A stretch of 64,000 nt of DNA, from positions 1 to 64,000 of the forward strand of contig VCMS01000161.1 of NCBI GenBank assembly GCA_022539475.1. Reading direction: 5' to 3'. The translations under genes and the position numbers were made by a program. Within the stretch, counting starts at the first letter, position 1, and every line of letters begins with the position of its first letter. The notes beneath the pieces are model-generated. The model was given only the letters and a program-made list of their open reading frames with translations, ran no database searches and was not told where the DNA came from. Shown here in pieces: positions 1-11,878 of this stretch. Source of the stretch: Gracilaria domingensis. Taxonomy: Eukaryota > Rhodophyta > Florideophyceae > Gracilariales > Gracilariaceae.

Positions 1-1900
1 TGCAACGCCGCGCGAAGCGACCATTAAAATCTTACCAATGTGTCAACAATTTTTTGATGAAACAGCTTGCCCAGGACGGTTTTCGGCCAAAAGATCTAAG
101 ACTGGCCGTGATAGATCTCGTCTTGTGACCACGCACAGACGAACGACCACCGGATTCGGAATCTCACTAGAATACGCGATTCCAGCCAAATTAAACGATT
201 CCGAGGATCTGCACGCACCAAAACTGGCGCAATAGCAAAGCACCGCGAATCCGTTGGCACTGGAGTTCAAAAAATCAACCAATATACTTTATTGATCAAC
301 CCGATGGCGCTACTTGGCACTACCTTGAATCGCACTCAGTGCGGTCAGTTACTGTAACCCAATGATGAGACGCAACAATACGGGCCTCCCAAGTTAGACA
401 GAGACAGTGACAATTGTTGCAAGTCGGGCAACCGGCTACCCAAATTGGCTCACGAACACTGCAGCGACTGTGACGCCTGAGCTCCCGCTGACAGCGGGAA
501 GAAGCAAGCTGAACACTTTCTTCTGGAACGACCTCTGGAAGGCAACAGTAGCATCCCGTGCTGAACCACACTTCACACATTTAGGACCGCACATGCCACC
601 ACTTCTCACCCCGATATACTGCTAGACATCGCGCTTAGCCTGACGAGTTGCTTGGAAGGATCACCTCGGATGCGGGCGCGAAAGCGAAAGCATCGCAACT
701 CCCCTCAACTCGGAGCGCTATCAACCTCTCTGTGACTGAGCGCCATAATTTTCGCCTTCTGGCGCTAAGCGATCCTCCCAATTTGGTGGCCTAGAAGCCG
801 TTCGAGACGATCAGGAGCTTCGAGCCTCTCGAAGGCCTGCGAGAGAGCAGCAAACGTCGGCGTGCCCGCGACTGATTTAGGCTTCTACACCGCACAAGAT
901 GCTGTAGTCGCTGCTAGTAATCGATACAGTATCTCTGACAATCCTTCTCGAGTTTTGGGTCTTTCCTTGAGGATTTTCACTCCAGACCTGGATGCAGTTC
1001 TGCAACCGCGCTGATCCAACAAGGGACTCGTGCCCTTCGGCGAGCGACGCAAGCAGGACGGCCGTTGTCCCGCAATGTATCTCAGCCTCCACTGTGGCCC
1101 TATGTATCTTGAGCTACTATCTCTGCGGCAGTTTCTCGAATGCGCGAGCACCTCGGGAACTAGACAGGTCCGTTACTGATAACCGAATAGACGTTCTATC
1201 GGAAACTGAATGTACTGCGCGCCGTCTATATATGTACAGCTTTCGCTGGTTTTAAACCGCATAGTGCCTACAGTCCCGAAGCAGCCCCATGGACGGAGAG
1301 TGGCGCTGAGTGGCTCTAGGTGCACAGTACTCAGCGTCAGTGAGTGGGAAGCGGCCCATGCAAACGGGATTCCACGACCCTCCGCGGGAACCATACTAGG
1401 TGATCCGTGCATGTTAGACCATCATAGGGCCATAAACAATCTTCCGCACTGCAGGATGGCGCGGTAGCATCCACACTCCACGTTGTCGGACCAGCCTTAG
1501 AACGATGACCGCACCACAAAACTCTCCCTCTGACGATAGTAGTCGGGTAACTTTCCGACGAGGCACCCCTTCTGGATTAGATCTCGCAAGGGACCATGAC
1601 TGGGTACGTCGTGTTTCCGGCGATACCTAGTTCTACCAGTCCAAAAATCGATCAGAAAAATCTAATTTTATATGTAAATTGCGATCAGGAAAAGTTTTGA
1701 AGTGGCAAAGAAAAACTAGAGTAAACTCCAGATCAATACAGGTATGGTTTGAACATGGTAAATACTAGGCTGACCGTTTCAAACTACGACGGATATTTCA
1801 TTCAAGAAATATGAAGTTGCTAGAATCTTAGAAACTAACTTCCATTTCTGCTACAGTCACTGTACTACCACGGTCCATCCGGTTGTCCAAAGAACGCCAC
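1..1900. other. No gene recognised
   Basis: All reading frames here are short and none resembles a protein family I know. I see no clear repeat, RNA gene or element end. The next stretch to the right becomes pyrimidine-rich and is probably the subterminal region of the Plavaka-like element. This is best read as unannotated intergenic or decayed repeat DNA. Confidence 0.5.
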
Positions 1901-3720
1901 GGCTCCGAAAGCAGTGGAAAGTTCCCATCTAGCAGAAAAATGCAATTTATTGAATGCAGTATGTGCAGGGTTCATGCAAGTCATGTATAGCCAACCACAA
2001 TGAAAACAGGCAGGCCAAACCCGGTCATCGTACACGATCCATCCACCCCTACCTTCTCTCCACCCCCACACCGAAAATCATTCTGAACATCAACCAAAAA
2101 GACAGTTGTATCATTGGGAAGACAATACGCAGTCAAGACCTCACCGAACTCAGATACCCTAAAATGCTCTCTCGGTTGCCCTCAAATGAGACACTTTTCC
2201 CCTTGGTACGTTTTATCTGTTGCTAGTCTCTCTTCGTCCAATACCCCATATGGAGTACAAAACGACACTTTACTCAACCATTCTTCCGCCGATCCTTTCA
2301 GTCTCCCAAACTCCCTCGAAACACATCTCAAACATGCACAATTTCCACACCAGCACACCGATCATCGCCATCCAAACGCACCGACTGACAAAGCACAAAC
2401 CACAAGCTAGTCAAATACTCCGTTACGAACTTTTACCATCTTCGAAACTTTCCCAACAGCGGACATAATCTACTTAACCATGGTGTCACACCTCACCAAT
2501 ACGCCTCGAAAACACCGAATTGCAAACTGTCCGAAATTCCTGCACAATACACATCTCAAAACCAAGTAACCCAATTAGCATTCATTATCAGAACTCAGAC
2601 CAAACATCTCGTACGTTACCGACGCGTACCTTGCCATCCACACACGAACTCTGGACGAACCAAGAAATCATGGAGGCCAATTTAATGCGCAAAGATTGAA
2701 ATTAAACCTTTGGAGGGCCCTTTTTTTTCCGGATTGGGACAGGTAATCATTCTTTCCATGACCCCCAAACATCTTGTTCGTCAGAGTTCAGGTCAAATTA
2801 GCATGAATTCCTTCTAGAAAACCCAACACACCCCAGCACATCGGTAACCATCTCTCCTTAATCCATCACCTCAAAAAAACACGTTACACCATAGGGAAAC
2901 GAACCTTCGTTCCTATGTGTAAACGGTTTCTTGATGTCGACAGTGCTTGAAGTAAGTAAACCACCCGCCTTACCGCCCCATCCCCATTCCATTCCAATCC
3001 AACGATCCCGCACGCTATAACTCCATGAACCTATCGCGCTCATTCTCGCAAACAGCCCCCGCCGCGCAGTCACATATCCCGTTAGCTAACTCTTCGCTCT
3101 TCGAAACATTCTCAAATGAACACTCATCTACTTACCATGTGTCCCCTACCTCACCAATACCCTCGATAACACGCATCAAACTGTCCCAAAAGCCCTACGC
3201 ATACGCATACACCATTATCCAGTTAGCATTCACATCAAAAGTCGAACAAAAAGCTCCTCAAACTTACCCATAGGCCCCCGCCCAAGACATTCACGCTAAC
3301 CTGCTTCCAAATCCTCTCCGTGCGTCTCGCAAAATCACGTAACGTTCCGCAGTTAGACTTCGCAAACACCATCAGCATCAAAAGGTCTCACTTACATTGA
3401 ACCCATTCAGTACGCATCCCAAACATAAAAAACCTGAACTACTCCGGTTCCAATCCAAAGATTCCGCACGCTGCAGCTTCATGAACCTGTCGCGCTCATT
3501 CTCGCACACAGCCGCCGCCGCGCAAAAACACTGGTCAGAGTCGCGCATATTCGCCATATCAAACATTTACGCCTCGACTTACCTGTTTCGCACGTTTCAC
3601 ATCCCAGGACAGGACTCAGAGGCAACGCCACTGAAGCTCACAGAAGAAGAACTTCAATCGCAGCCACACTGTACGTCAATCATCGCCGGCCGCGTAATGC
3701 GCCGTCCGCGAAAATTTTTG
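1900..3720. repeat. Pyrimidine-rich, internally repeated region upstream of Plavaka-like copy A
   Basis: The + strand is strongly C/A/T-rich and holds diverged direct repeats. One pair is seen directly at about 3003-3075 and 3455-3530: both carry CGCACGCT, then CTCCATGAACC or TTCATGAACC, then CGCGCTCATTCTCGCA and a CGCCGCGCA run. Another pair, near 2490-2590 and 3140-3240, shares CCTCACCAATAC and CAGTTAGCATTCA-like words. A similar pyrimidine-rich block (35.5-37.0 kb) precedes copy B, so these are probably subterminal repeats of the same transposon family. No convincing coding frame was found. The exact element terminus is not identified. Confidence 0.5.
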
Positions 3721-3931
3721 AAAGTTGTGTTCAGAAAAGTTCGAAATCCTCCCCACACTGAAACATGCAGGAAAGGTACGTAAACGATCACGTGCACGGT
3801 GGAGTTGGTGGCGTATAAACACACTTTATACTCTCCCTGCAGGGTGCTCCAAGATTCTGCGCCGCACCATCACCACCGACCTCCCTCTGCAAGCAACTTC
3901 CCTCACTACTTTCATACCCTCTCACCCAGCG

Positions 3932-6900
3932 ATGCACAACTGTTGTTTCCCCCGCTGCTCATTCCATACACAGTCCCTCGCCTCTCTCGCCCAGCATCAG
4001 AAGCGATGCAGACACAGGACTGACCCAAACCCGTTTCTCACCCCAACACCTCATCGAGATCCCACTTCCCTCCCCGAACCAAGCGCCGCAGACTCAACAA
4101 CACCGAACCCCCTTCCTTCCCCCCCTCTAACCGCCCGTCCGATAACGTAGCACTCGCAGACGACGACCCTTATCTCCAGGAACAGCTTGCTCTCTCCCTA
4201 CGCTCATCCGACGCAGCACAGATACTCAGCCCGCATCACCAACTCGCCTCCCAGTCCCCTTCCACAGGCTCAGGTAACGCCTTCTCCCCCTCTCCACCCT
4301 CACAGAAAGACCACATCCATAACCTCGTCACCTACATATCCTCCATCGCCACAAAACTCGGAAAGCGTTCTGCTGACGAGCTCATCAACATTCTCAGGCA
4401 ATCCACCTTCCCTCTTCCCTCTTCCAGACCTCCATCACTTCCGCTGCCGAATGTCTGAAACTGCACTCCAAAATCTTCGAAGAAAACAGTCAGCTCCATT
4501 GGGTTCACCTCAACCATCATCCATGACAAAAACCATAACTTCTCCGCCACCCTCTACCTCAGGGACCCCGTTCAGGTTCTCCTACAACAACTTCGTCTCG
4601 CATCCCACAGCAACTCCTTCTTTCATCCAGTCAAACAAGCTTCAAGAACAGGAACTACCGCAATCGCACACCCTATGGCTTCGGAACTCGGCCGCCATGT
4701 CGTCCCGACTATCAAGAGGCATATCATGCATTCTCCGGACCCCGACGTCATCTGGCACGATCCCAGTATCACCGGCACAGACTCGTTCGTCGGCCTCGTT
4801 CAACTATATTCAGACAAGTCTTCCACCTCTTTGAAAAGTTCTTCTGTTACGTCGTATCCTCTTCACATCACCCTCCTCAATTTCAATGACCCTTCCGCAG
4901 AAAGTGCATCACGCAGAACTACACACTCGTCGGATACATACCCACATCCTTCACCTCCGACTCGTCCTCCACTGACACAGATTCCTTGGAAGTCGCTCCC
5001 TCAACCCCCAGCGTGACCCGCATTGTGCGCATGCAGCTCGTCCAGGAGTCCCTAGAAACCATCCTCAAACCTCTGTATCATATCGGTATGAAGGGTTTTC
5101 CCTTCCGCGACGCCAAAGGAGTCCTTCGTCAATGCCATCCAGTCATCTCCAACTACAGCGCTGACATCCCCGAAGCCAAGGACATTCTCGCAGTACTTCA
5201 TGGCACAAAGCCAAGCAACCCTGCCACCGGTGTCTCCTCCCTCGTTCAAAACTCAACCTCTACCAACCTACTCTCACAGAGCGAACCCTCTCACACACTT
5301 TGCAAACCAGAAAAAGACATGATGACCTACTTCTCGAGGCAGATTCTGCTCTCCTCTCCCATAGACCACGGGTTGCAAGGAACCTCAAAGAAGAAGCTGC
5401 AGAACTTCTCCACTCCACCTCTCTCTCTCCATACAAGTCCTTTCTGGAATCTTACCCTCTTCTCAACATCTCTTCACTGCTCACTCCTTATTCAATCTTC
5501 TCCTTCGAGCCCCTTCACAACTTTCACCTTGGCATCTCTAAACTCATCAAACTCGCCACAATCGAACGCCTGAAGTCCGATTCTCTTCACACTTCCGTGG
5601 GCTTCAATGGATCCTCCAGGTCGTTTCGGTCCATCAGAACATCTATTCTTACTCACGCCAACTCCATCCTAGCTGACATCGAACGCTCGTTTCCGGCTCC
5701 AGGGCTTCATATTGATTTCTCGACATCTGAAAAGGGTAAGTCTCTCAACGGCTTCTTCACCACTGACGGAATCAGAGGCATGCTAGAAGCAAAGGACTAT
5801 CGCGCCCTGGACATGGTCTTCCCCTTCATCGGTGCATTCTTCGACCGTTGCTGCGGTGAAGTATCTCCCGCCCCAATAACACCATTTTCACCTCTTACGT
5901 CGATCTCGTCAATAACGTTCTTCACTACCACACTGCCCCAGAATGGACTGATGATCGCTTACGCTCTTTGGAGACTCTCATCAAGAACTTCAAGACTCAA
6001 ACTGTCTCAGTTTTGGGTCCATACCAGGCCTCCAACTTTCGTACTCTCAAATTCCATCTCCTGGATCACATCATTCCAGACATCCGTCGATACGGAGGCC
6101 TCCATTTCGGTGATGCAGGTGTGTACGAGCACGCGCATCTCCTTTCAAGAACCACTACCGCCGTACCTCTCGCAGAAGATCAACTGCGCATAAGGAAACA
6201 GTAGACTCAATCCAAGAGTCGCAAGATTCTTACACTCCATCTCGGTAAGGAAACACTTCTCCATGTCTACCAACTCGGCCAGTCGTTTGTCGCAACGGTG
6301 TCCCTCCATGGTTCGTGATGGTAGTTCATTCTCCCTCTTCGACATCATCACGGCCGACAAGTATCTACGGTCCCATCCAAACGTCCCGTCATCTGCTCTC
6401 ACAGATTTGTTCTCCCAAAACTACATTGCAGTTCATCAACCAAATCTCTCGCGACGCCCTCTCTTCCTTCCGTACCCTAAGCTTAGAAACTCTTCAACCG
6501 TTGGACAACCCCCATGACATCAAAATCACCGTCGTTAACTCCGCTTACATTGTTTCTGGATTCTGCCCCTCGCTGGATGACTACGATCGTCACTTTCAAT
6601 GCATTAGACTGCGAAAGCCGGAGGTCTCTTTGTGTGAACGTATTTTGCAACCACTTCTTTCGGCCCTTCCAAGTCCCCAAAATTCTCTACCGTCCTGGTT
6701 AATGGAACTCCTCCTCCCGGTTGTGACTTCCCGACCGCATGGGTATGCAAAGTCTTGCCCTGGTTCGCTTTAGCAGATGTAACCAAAGCAATTCCGATTC
6801 TGAATTTGCCTTTGTTCGCTTCTTCGAGGTAACGGAGCCGTTGGATAACATTGACGAATCCTTGAACTGCATTTCCCTCCGCTGGGCCACGGATGACGAG

Positions 6901-7191
6901 GAAGATCACACATTGCAAACCTCCAATTCTCTAAAACGGTCAACAACTGCATCTGTATCCCCATGGTTCGGTCTCGTCCCATTCTCTTCGATCAAAGGCT
7001 CGGTACACATCCTCCGACAAAACTATCCCGCACGCCCTTTTTCCCTCCATTGCACTGGAAGTTCCACCGATTCTACATTAACAGATTCTATCGCAATCCC
7101 CGAGCTCGTGTACACTACCATCCAATCACCAAACTTTCGTAACGTAAACCATAATGCATTAGTGACGTTCTATCCAATTCTCCTCATGTAA
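3932..7191 (+). pseudogene. Plavaka-like DNA transposase, copy A (multiple frameshifts)
   Basis: Six or more overlapping fragments in different frames line up, in order, with the Plavaka class of cut-and-paste transposases. Near 3932 is an N-terminal C2H2/C2HC-like finger (Cys pair, HTQSLASLAQHQKRC). Next comes a proline/serine-rich linker. Then, about 4675-4990, is the DKSST...YPLHITLLNF segment. The HPVISNYSADIPEAK segment follows at 5130-5190. The FEPLHNFHLGISKLIKL segment (5505-5560) matches the H..hKG block of the family, and KFHLLDHIIPDIRRYGG (about 6050-6095) matches the KFH..HY...IRR.G block. A C-terminal FVRFFEV... region (6800-7150) completes it. Each block occurs again in copy B. 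No frame is long enough to give an active enzyme. The gene is convergent with, and overlaps the 3' end of, the accessory gene on -. Family assignment is by motif order seen by eye. Confidence 0.75.
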
Positions 7192-9706
7192 TCCTTCTTG
7201 CACAGACCTTTCCCTCATATCCCTCTCTGCAGTTATGTCGTAGAACATACGGTCTCCCCGACTGCAGCATCCAACATAGCAATCCAGTACAGCTCCGAGC
7301 TTCTCAGAGATCTCTCCCATAAACACATCTTCTCGGACAGCAAGGTACATTTTCCTTTTCGACGGAATCCAGTAAACCACAGTGCCCACCCGGTCATCAT
7401 TTCCATGCCGCGCATCTTCAGCATTCGATGGGCCATTTCTGAACTCTGTTGGATAACTCTGCTGCATGCGGACCCTCACGGTCTTCAGTATACTCTCAAG
7501 TGCCAGTGGTAGATATTTCCCGAACAAGTTGGAGAACAACACTTGTCTCTTACCACCTCTCCCTCGTTCAGACTCTGTCGCGCGAACAACGGACGCCATC
7601 CAGGCATCAAGACGTGCCAGATGCATAATTGTTCCATCCACTGGATCCCTCTCTTCGGTATTCCTCGAACTTGTTTGTAAAACGTCGTAGCCCATGAACT
7701 CACGCAGCACCTCCAAGCTCAGGCTGTTCCGAAAAAGCAAGTCACATGGTTCATCTTCGTTGCATGATATGGGTTAAAGCCCGAGAAACATATATCTTCT
7801 ACCTTCTGAGTTCTCCACGACGACAGAATCTCACATCCATTTGTATCTTCGGGTAGGAGTTTTTCACGTACCTCTCTGGTTTGTATTCATACTTGTTCTG
7901 CTCCATTTCATCATTTTTTATCGGGGTCCTTACAAGCATGTCGTAACCTAGTCCCATCAATAACTTCTCCTTCGCATGGCGTTTTCGAACACCTATTGCA
8001 TCACTTAAAGCCTGTTTCAACCTTCTGCGCAAACAAATGTCGTGCGTTAACTGTTTCACACAGTCATCTTCCATTTTCATTCTCGGATAGATTCCCAACG
8101 TGGCTTCATTACCTCCGTCTCCACAATTTGCATCAACAAATGGTCGCCTCCACCACGTACGGATGGCGTGTACGCCCTCATTCCATGGCAAGATCCATTG
8201 GGCACCGTGGCACTATCTCCTTCCCATCAACAACCAGCACACTTTCGTCTTTCTCAGGTCCAACTGTCTCACTTCGGTTGCCCCAGTTCCTTGCCGGTAT
8301 ACTCATCTCGAAGCATAGCTCTCTTGTCTCGTCTTTGCGTATTGAAGTATGGAGTCATAGACGGTCTTCGCAACACCAACAAACTCGTCGTTCACGTCAA
8401 TGTTGTACCGCTTCCTGCTCTTGTTACTGTCACGTTCGTTCCTTTTCCCTCCACGTCTGAGAGCCTCTCTCAAAGAGTGTATGAGAACCTCTTGTTCTCT
8501 GACCTTAACCTCCAGTTGCTCTATGTTCTTCTGAGCATGTCGTACGCTCATTTTCAGACTTTGCTTGTCCTCTATTGTACGATACAGATCTCCCTTCAGT
8601 TTCCCGATCTTTTCCAAAAGCTCGTATCGCGGAGTAAGGGATTCATCTTCATCTTCTTCCATTGCACCATGCAGGGAAAAGCTCCGTGACAAAGCACCAC
8701 GATCAACATCTTTATCGTTCCATACTCCTCTACGGGCGTTTGCTATGACAGGTTGCCGATCGTTCCCCACCCGTCTATTCTCATTTCCATGGTTCGTCCT
8801 TCTTCTGACCTGATTGAACCTGTTTCTCTGTGACTCACCTGTGACTGGTGTCGGTTGTATCTCGTTTTCGTCTTCGTCTTCCTTGTGTCTGGACCCAATA
8901 TGAGGGACGGAATCATGCCTGCCTTCGATGGGAGCCATATGCGTTGCATTTCCGGCGTCCACGTTGTCGTTCGCCTTCACGTTATCCTTGTCCTCGACGT
9001 CACTTGGGATATCTACTGCGTCCGTGGACTCCCGCTCCTTTCTTCCACTGCCTTTCTTGGCACGAGAGACACCCTCATTCATTTTCTCGTTCCTCTTCAC
9101 TTTTCTCGAATCATAACTGTTACGTTCTGTTCCGGCAGCGCTTCTGGGTATCTCCCTATCCCCAGGTTCGGCTCTAGGTTCGGCCCTCACGATGGCGCAA
9201 TCCTCGGTTTCCATCTCCGCATTGTCATCCGCAGTTCTCACCTTGTCGAAACAATCATCGATACGAGGACCTTCTGTTCCTCCACTGCCTCTTGTCCTCC
9301 TTACATTCTGACGTACAGCCGTTCTTCTCTTATTTCCTTTCATCGCTTTGATATCTACATTTCCATCATCACTGACCCTTGGCTCTTCCATTGCAGCCAT
9401 GTGGCGTGTAACAGGCCCACGCATTGCACTATCCTTGGCTTGAACGGTTTCACTTACTGTGCGTTCCGTAGTGCATGTGGAAGCTCCTGACCTCCTTCTC
9501 GGTTTTACTTCCGATACTGTAGATGAAGATTTTGGTTTGCGAAGTCCAGCACGAGGTGCTCGGCCTCGGCTACCTCTCCCATTAGTAGCACTACTTCGTG
9601 AGACGACCGCGCTCCTACGTTTGGCCACCCCAGTATCCCAGCGCTCCGGCGGTACCGATGCCTTTCGCGGTTTACCACCTGCATGCTCCGCACGTTGAGG
9701 AGCCAT
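7159..9706 (-). pseudogene. Accessory coiled-coil protein of the Plavaka-like element, copy A (broken)
   Basis: A 467-residue frame starts at 9706. It is basic and disordered (RPRKAS, many R/K/D/E), then forms a heptad-like coiled coil at about residues 360-418 (RYELLEKIGKLKGDLYRTIE and onward), and ends in a stop at 8303. Comparison with copy B shows the protein should continue, so a frameshift lies near 8300-8320. Downstream fragments are at about 8280-7799 (RKRHAKEKLLMGLGYDMLV) and 7740-7159 (LFRNSLSLEVLREFMGYDV, then HGNDDRVGTVVYWIPSK). I do not recognise the family. Its presence at the same place, tail-to-tail with the transposase, in both A and B says it is part of the element and perhaps a DNA- or transposase-binding partner (inference). 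Confidence 0.65.
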
Positions 9707-9739
9707 CCGAGATCCTTCGGCCTTCGTGCGCGGTAGTAT

Positions 9740-10165
9740 TACGGAACAGATATAGAAACGTGAACGATACTGAAGGTATATGATTGAGAGTGATATGTGA
9801 GGGTCACGTACTCGGTGTGCAGGACTGATATGTGAAGGGAGGGGAATTTAACCTCGTACTGCATATATGGAGAAAAGCATTCTGCAGCATTTGTGGCGGA
9901 TCGGCATTCAATTTTTGGACCTTTCCCGGGTCCATATTCCGGACTTGGTCCGATTTTCCCGGATGTTGCGCCCTGCATATACAAGTACGGCACTTTCAAC
10001 GATCTTTCATACCACTATATGCATCAATATGTTACACAGTACAGCTTGAGTGTACATATGAGTAGTATTTCTGCAATCATAGCAGAAGTGTTCAATACAA
10101 TTTACTTCAACAAAAAGCTTTTCTCACTACATTGAGCCCATACGAAGTCCAAGGACATTGTCTGA
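9740..10165. other. Gap between Plavaka-like copy A and the SET/methyltransferase gene
   Basis: No coding frame is supported. A short imperfect dyad is visible near 9918-9960 (GGACCTTTCCCGGGTCC with nearby GGTCCGATTTTCCCGGA). The downstream end of the methyltransferase-SET gene lies just to the right, so a poly(A) or terminator region may be included, but nothing decisive is seen. Confidence 0.4.
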
Positions 10166-10169
10166 GAAC

Positions 10170-11867
10170 TTAGGTTAACCTTTCCCAAGGATATGTGGGT
10201 CCATAGTCAACGTAAATTTCGTCGTGCTCCTTAATGTCCCTTGAGGCCGTGACTACGAGGAGTCTGTAGTTCTCCAAAAGCCCCAAAGTTGTAGCCTGAT
10301 ACTCTGTGGGCTGGCGAATGAATACATTTGGTTTGCGTGCCATGTTAGAATCCATTTCTTCCAATTCCTTGTCCTCATCGCCTTCACGATATGACGCGTC
10401 ATTGATATAGCCCGCTACACAGAAAGGAGCAGGAACTATCCAGGCATGACCAGCGTTGACTTCAGTATCATAATGCGGGAGAGTGTTGTACATTTGCCCC
10501 TTCAGCCTCACTTGCATGCAATACTTCCTGAACCGAGATGCAGTGGCCCCCAGCATTCCGTCTCCATACGTCAAATGTGTGGTATTGCGTCGGCTTAGAT
10601 CATGATACACCAAGGTCCCATAAAAGTATCCAATAACCTCCCCTTCGGAAAACGCCCTACTCGTAAATACTCCATTTCCACTTGCTGCATGTTTGATATT
10701 CGACTTCTTCACATAGAGCCATAGCGATGTCGCCTCGACAGAGAGTAAAGTGTGACTGTCCAACGTAGTCATCTTCCCTTGTAAGGCAAGTGGCCACTCA
10801 TGGAACGGTTTCTCTTTGTACGTAGTGATAAGACCAGGTTCATTCCAATAGGTGGATAGGTACGACATGATATGGAATGGGAAAGATTGGTACGATGGGA
10901 ATCCCTTGGGTGCATTCCATATAGTCGAAGTCTTTCGTTTCCGTTCAGGAAATTTGGCATCCACCATATAAGACGCTTGAACTACCTCATTCGTATCCGG
11001 TTCTTTCATCTTCAATTCATTGCGCCACACCTTTCTTGCGTAATGCACAATAGCATTGTGCTTGGCATGAGAGAAACACTGCTCATCTTGCTCACATCCA
11101 ATGAAACGCCGAGGCCCCTCAATATCCATACATGCCAGCGCGCACGAGAACGTCCCGGAGTAGAGATCAACCACAACATCCCCGGGATTCGAGAACCTCG
11201 CTATCAGCTCCATCAGTAGTTGCCTCGACTTTTGTTCTGGACGAGCGTTCGCGGTTCGAATTCTTCTACCACTCTTCACTCTCCATCGGAGACTCTCCCC
11301 AGGCGTAAGATTTGGAACCTGGTCAATGATAGAATAGTGCCCAGGATAGCGAGCTGAAACGTCGTTGAAGTTCTGATAGTTCACCATTACCTTCTGTTCC
11401 GCGTACGGGTTTCCATTCCTCACGCCATGCACGGCGTACTCCGTCGCCCCAAACAGGCGAGTAGTATTACGCGCAGGGTTCTTCAAGGGGTTCGAACGAG
11501 AACGAATGAAGTTCATAGGCGTCGAATCCACTAAGAATGATGCGGTTTTCTTTCCGCTTGCGTCCTCCGACTTGTGCTCTCGCAAAATCTCTTCCCAGTC
11601 TCCAAACTGGTCGATACTGCAGAACAAAACGAAATGTCCTCCTGGTCGAAGCATGGATGCCATGATGTCCGCAGTATTGTCCATATCATCGTCAGCAAAT
11701 TCGTCGTACTCGCTGTCGCGGATGCCATATGGTGGGTCTGTGAGCACGAACTGAACGTTGCCTTCCAAAGATGTATCCGATGGGAAGATAGTACCATGAG
11801 CCTCCACCAGTTCGTCATATCCGACACAATGCATTGAGAATTGCTTCTCCATGCTTCCTCGCACCAT
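10170..11867 (-). CDS. DNA amino-methyltransferase (DPPY) fused to a C-terminal SET domain
   Basis: The open frame is 565 residues. Residues 42-48 read LTDPPYG, the motif IV of N4-cytosine/N6-adenine methyltransferases. The AdoMet-binding motif I (VVVDLYSGTFSCALACM, about 231-247) comes after it, which is the beta-class order. A GPRRFIGCEQD strand follows. Residues 398-420 (GNGVFTSRAFSEGEV...FYG), 485-492 (AGYINDAS) and 550-556 (EIYVDYG) match the three core SET motifs, with ND in place of the usual NH. No cysteine-rich pre- or post-SET is seen. The annotated ATG is probably not the real start: copy 2 shows an in-frame N-terminal extension (TVKVEDS...IVILDSDNEEGD here), linking this gene to the frame ending at 11879. 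The likely role is methylating DNA and a protein (histone) substrate; both are inferred. Acidic DSEYDEFADDD follows the DPPY loop. Confidence 0.85.
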   Translation of the reverse strand: MVRGSMEKQFSMHCVGYDELVEAHGTIFPSDTSLEGNVQFVLTDPPYGIRDSEYDEFADDDMDNTADIMASMLRPGGHFVLFCSIDQFGDWEEILREHKSEDASGKKTASFLVDSTPMNFIRSRSNPLKNPARNTTRLFGATEYAVHGVRNGNPYAEQKVMVNYQNFNDVSARYPGHYSIIDQVPNLTPGESLRWRVKSGRRIRTANARPEQKSRQLLMELIARFSNPGDVVVDLYSGTFSCALACMDIEGPRRFIGCEQDEQCFSHAKHNAIVHYARKVWRNELKMKEPDTNEVVQASYMVDAKFPERKRKTSTIWNAPKGFPSYQSFPFHIMSYLSTYWNEPGLITTYKEKPFHEWPLALQGKMTTLDSHTLLSVEATSLWLYVKKSNIKHAASGNGVFTSRAFSEGEVIGYFYGTLVYHDLSRRNTTHLTYGDGMLGATASRFRKYCMQVRLKGQMYNTLPHYDTEVNAGHAWIVPAPFCVAGYINDASYREGDEDKELEEMDSNMARKPNVFIRQPTEYQATTLGLLENYRLLVVTASRDIKEHDEIYVDYGPTYPWERLT

Positions 11868-11878
11868 ATCTAGAGCAT

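Larger units (their letters stand above)
3780..9735. mobile_element. Plavaka-like DNA transposon, copy A
   Basis: This is the combined extent of the transposase (+) and the convergent accessory gene (-). The left flank carries a GTACGTAAACGATCACGTGC word at about 3777 that is nearly identical to the sequence just before the copy B transposase (about 37138), so it belongs to the element. I could not find terminal inverted repeats or a target duplication, and the true ends may lie further out, especially on the left. Confidence 0.6.
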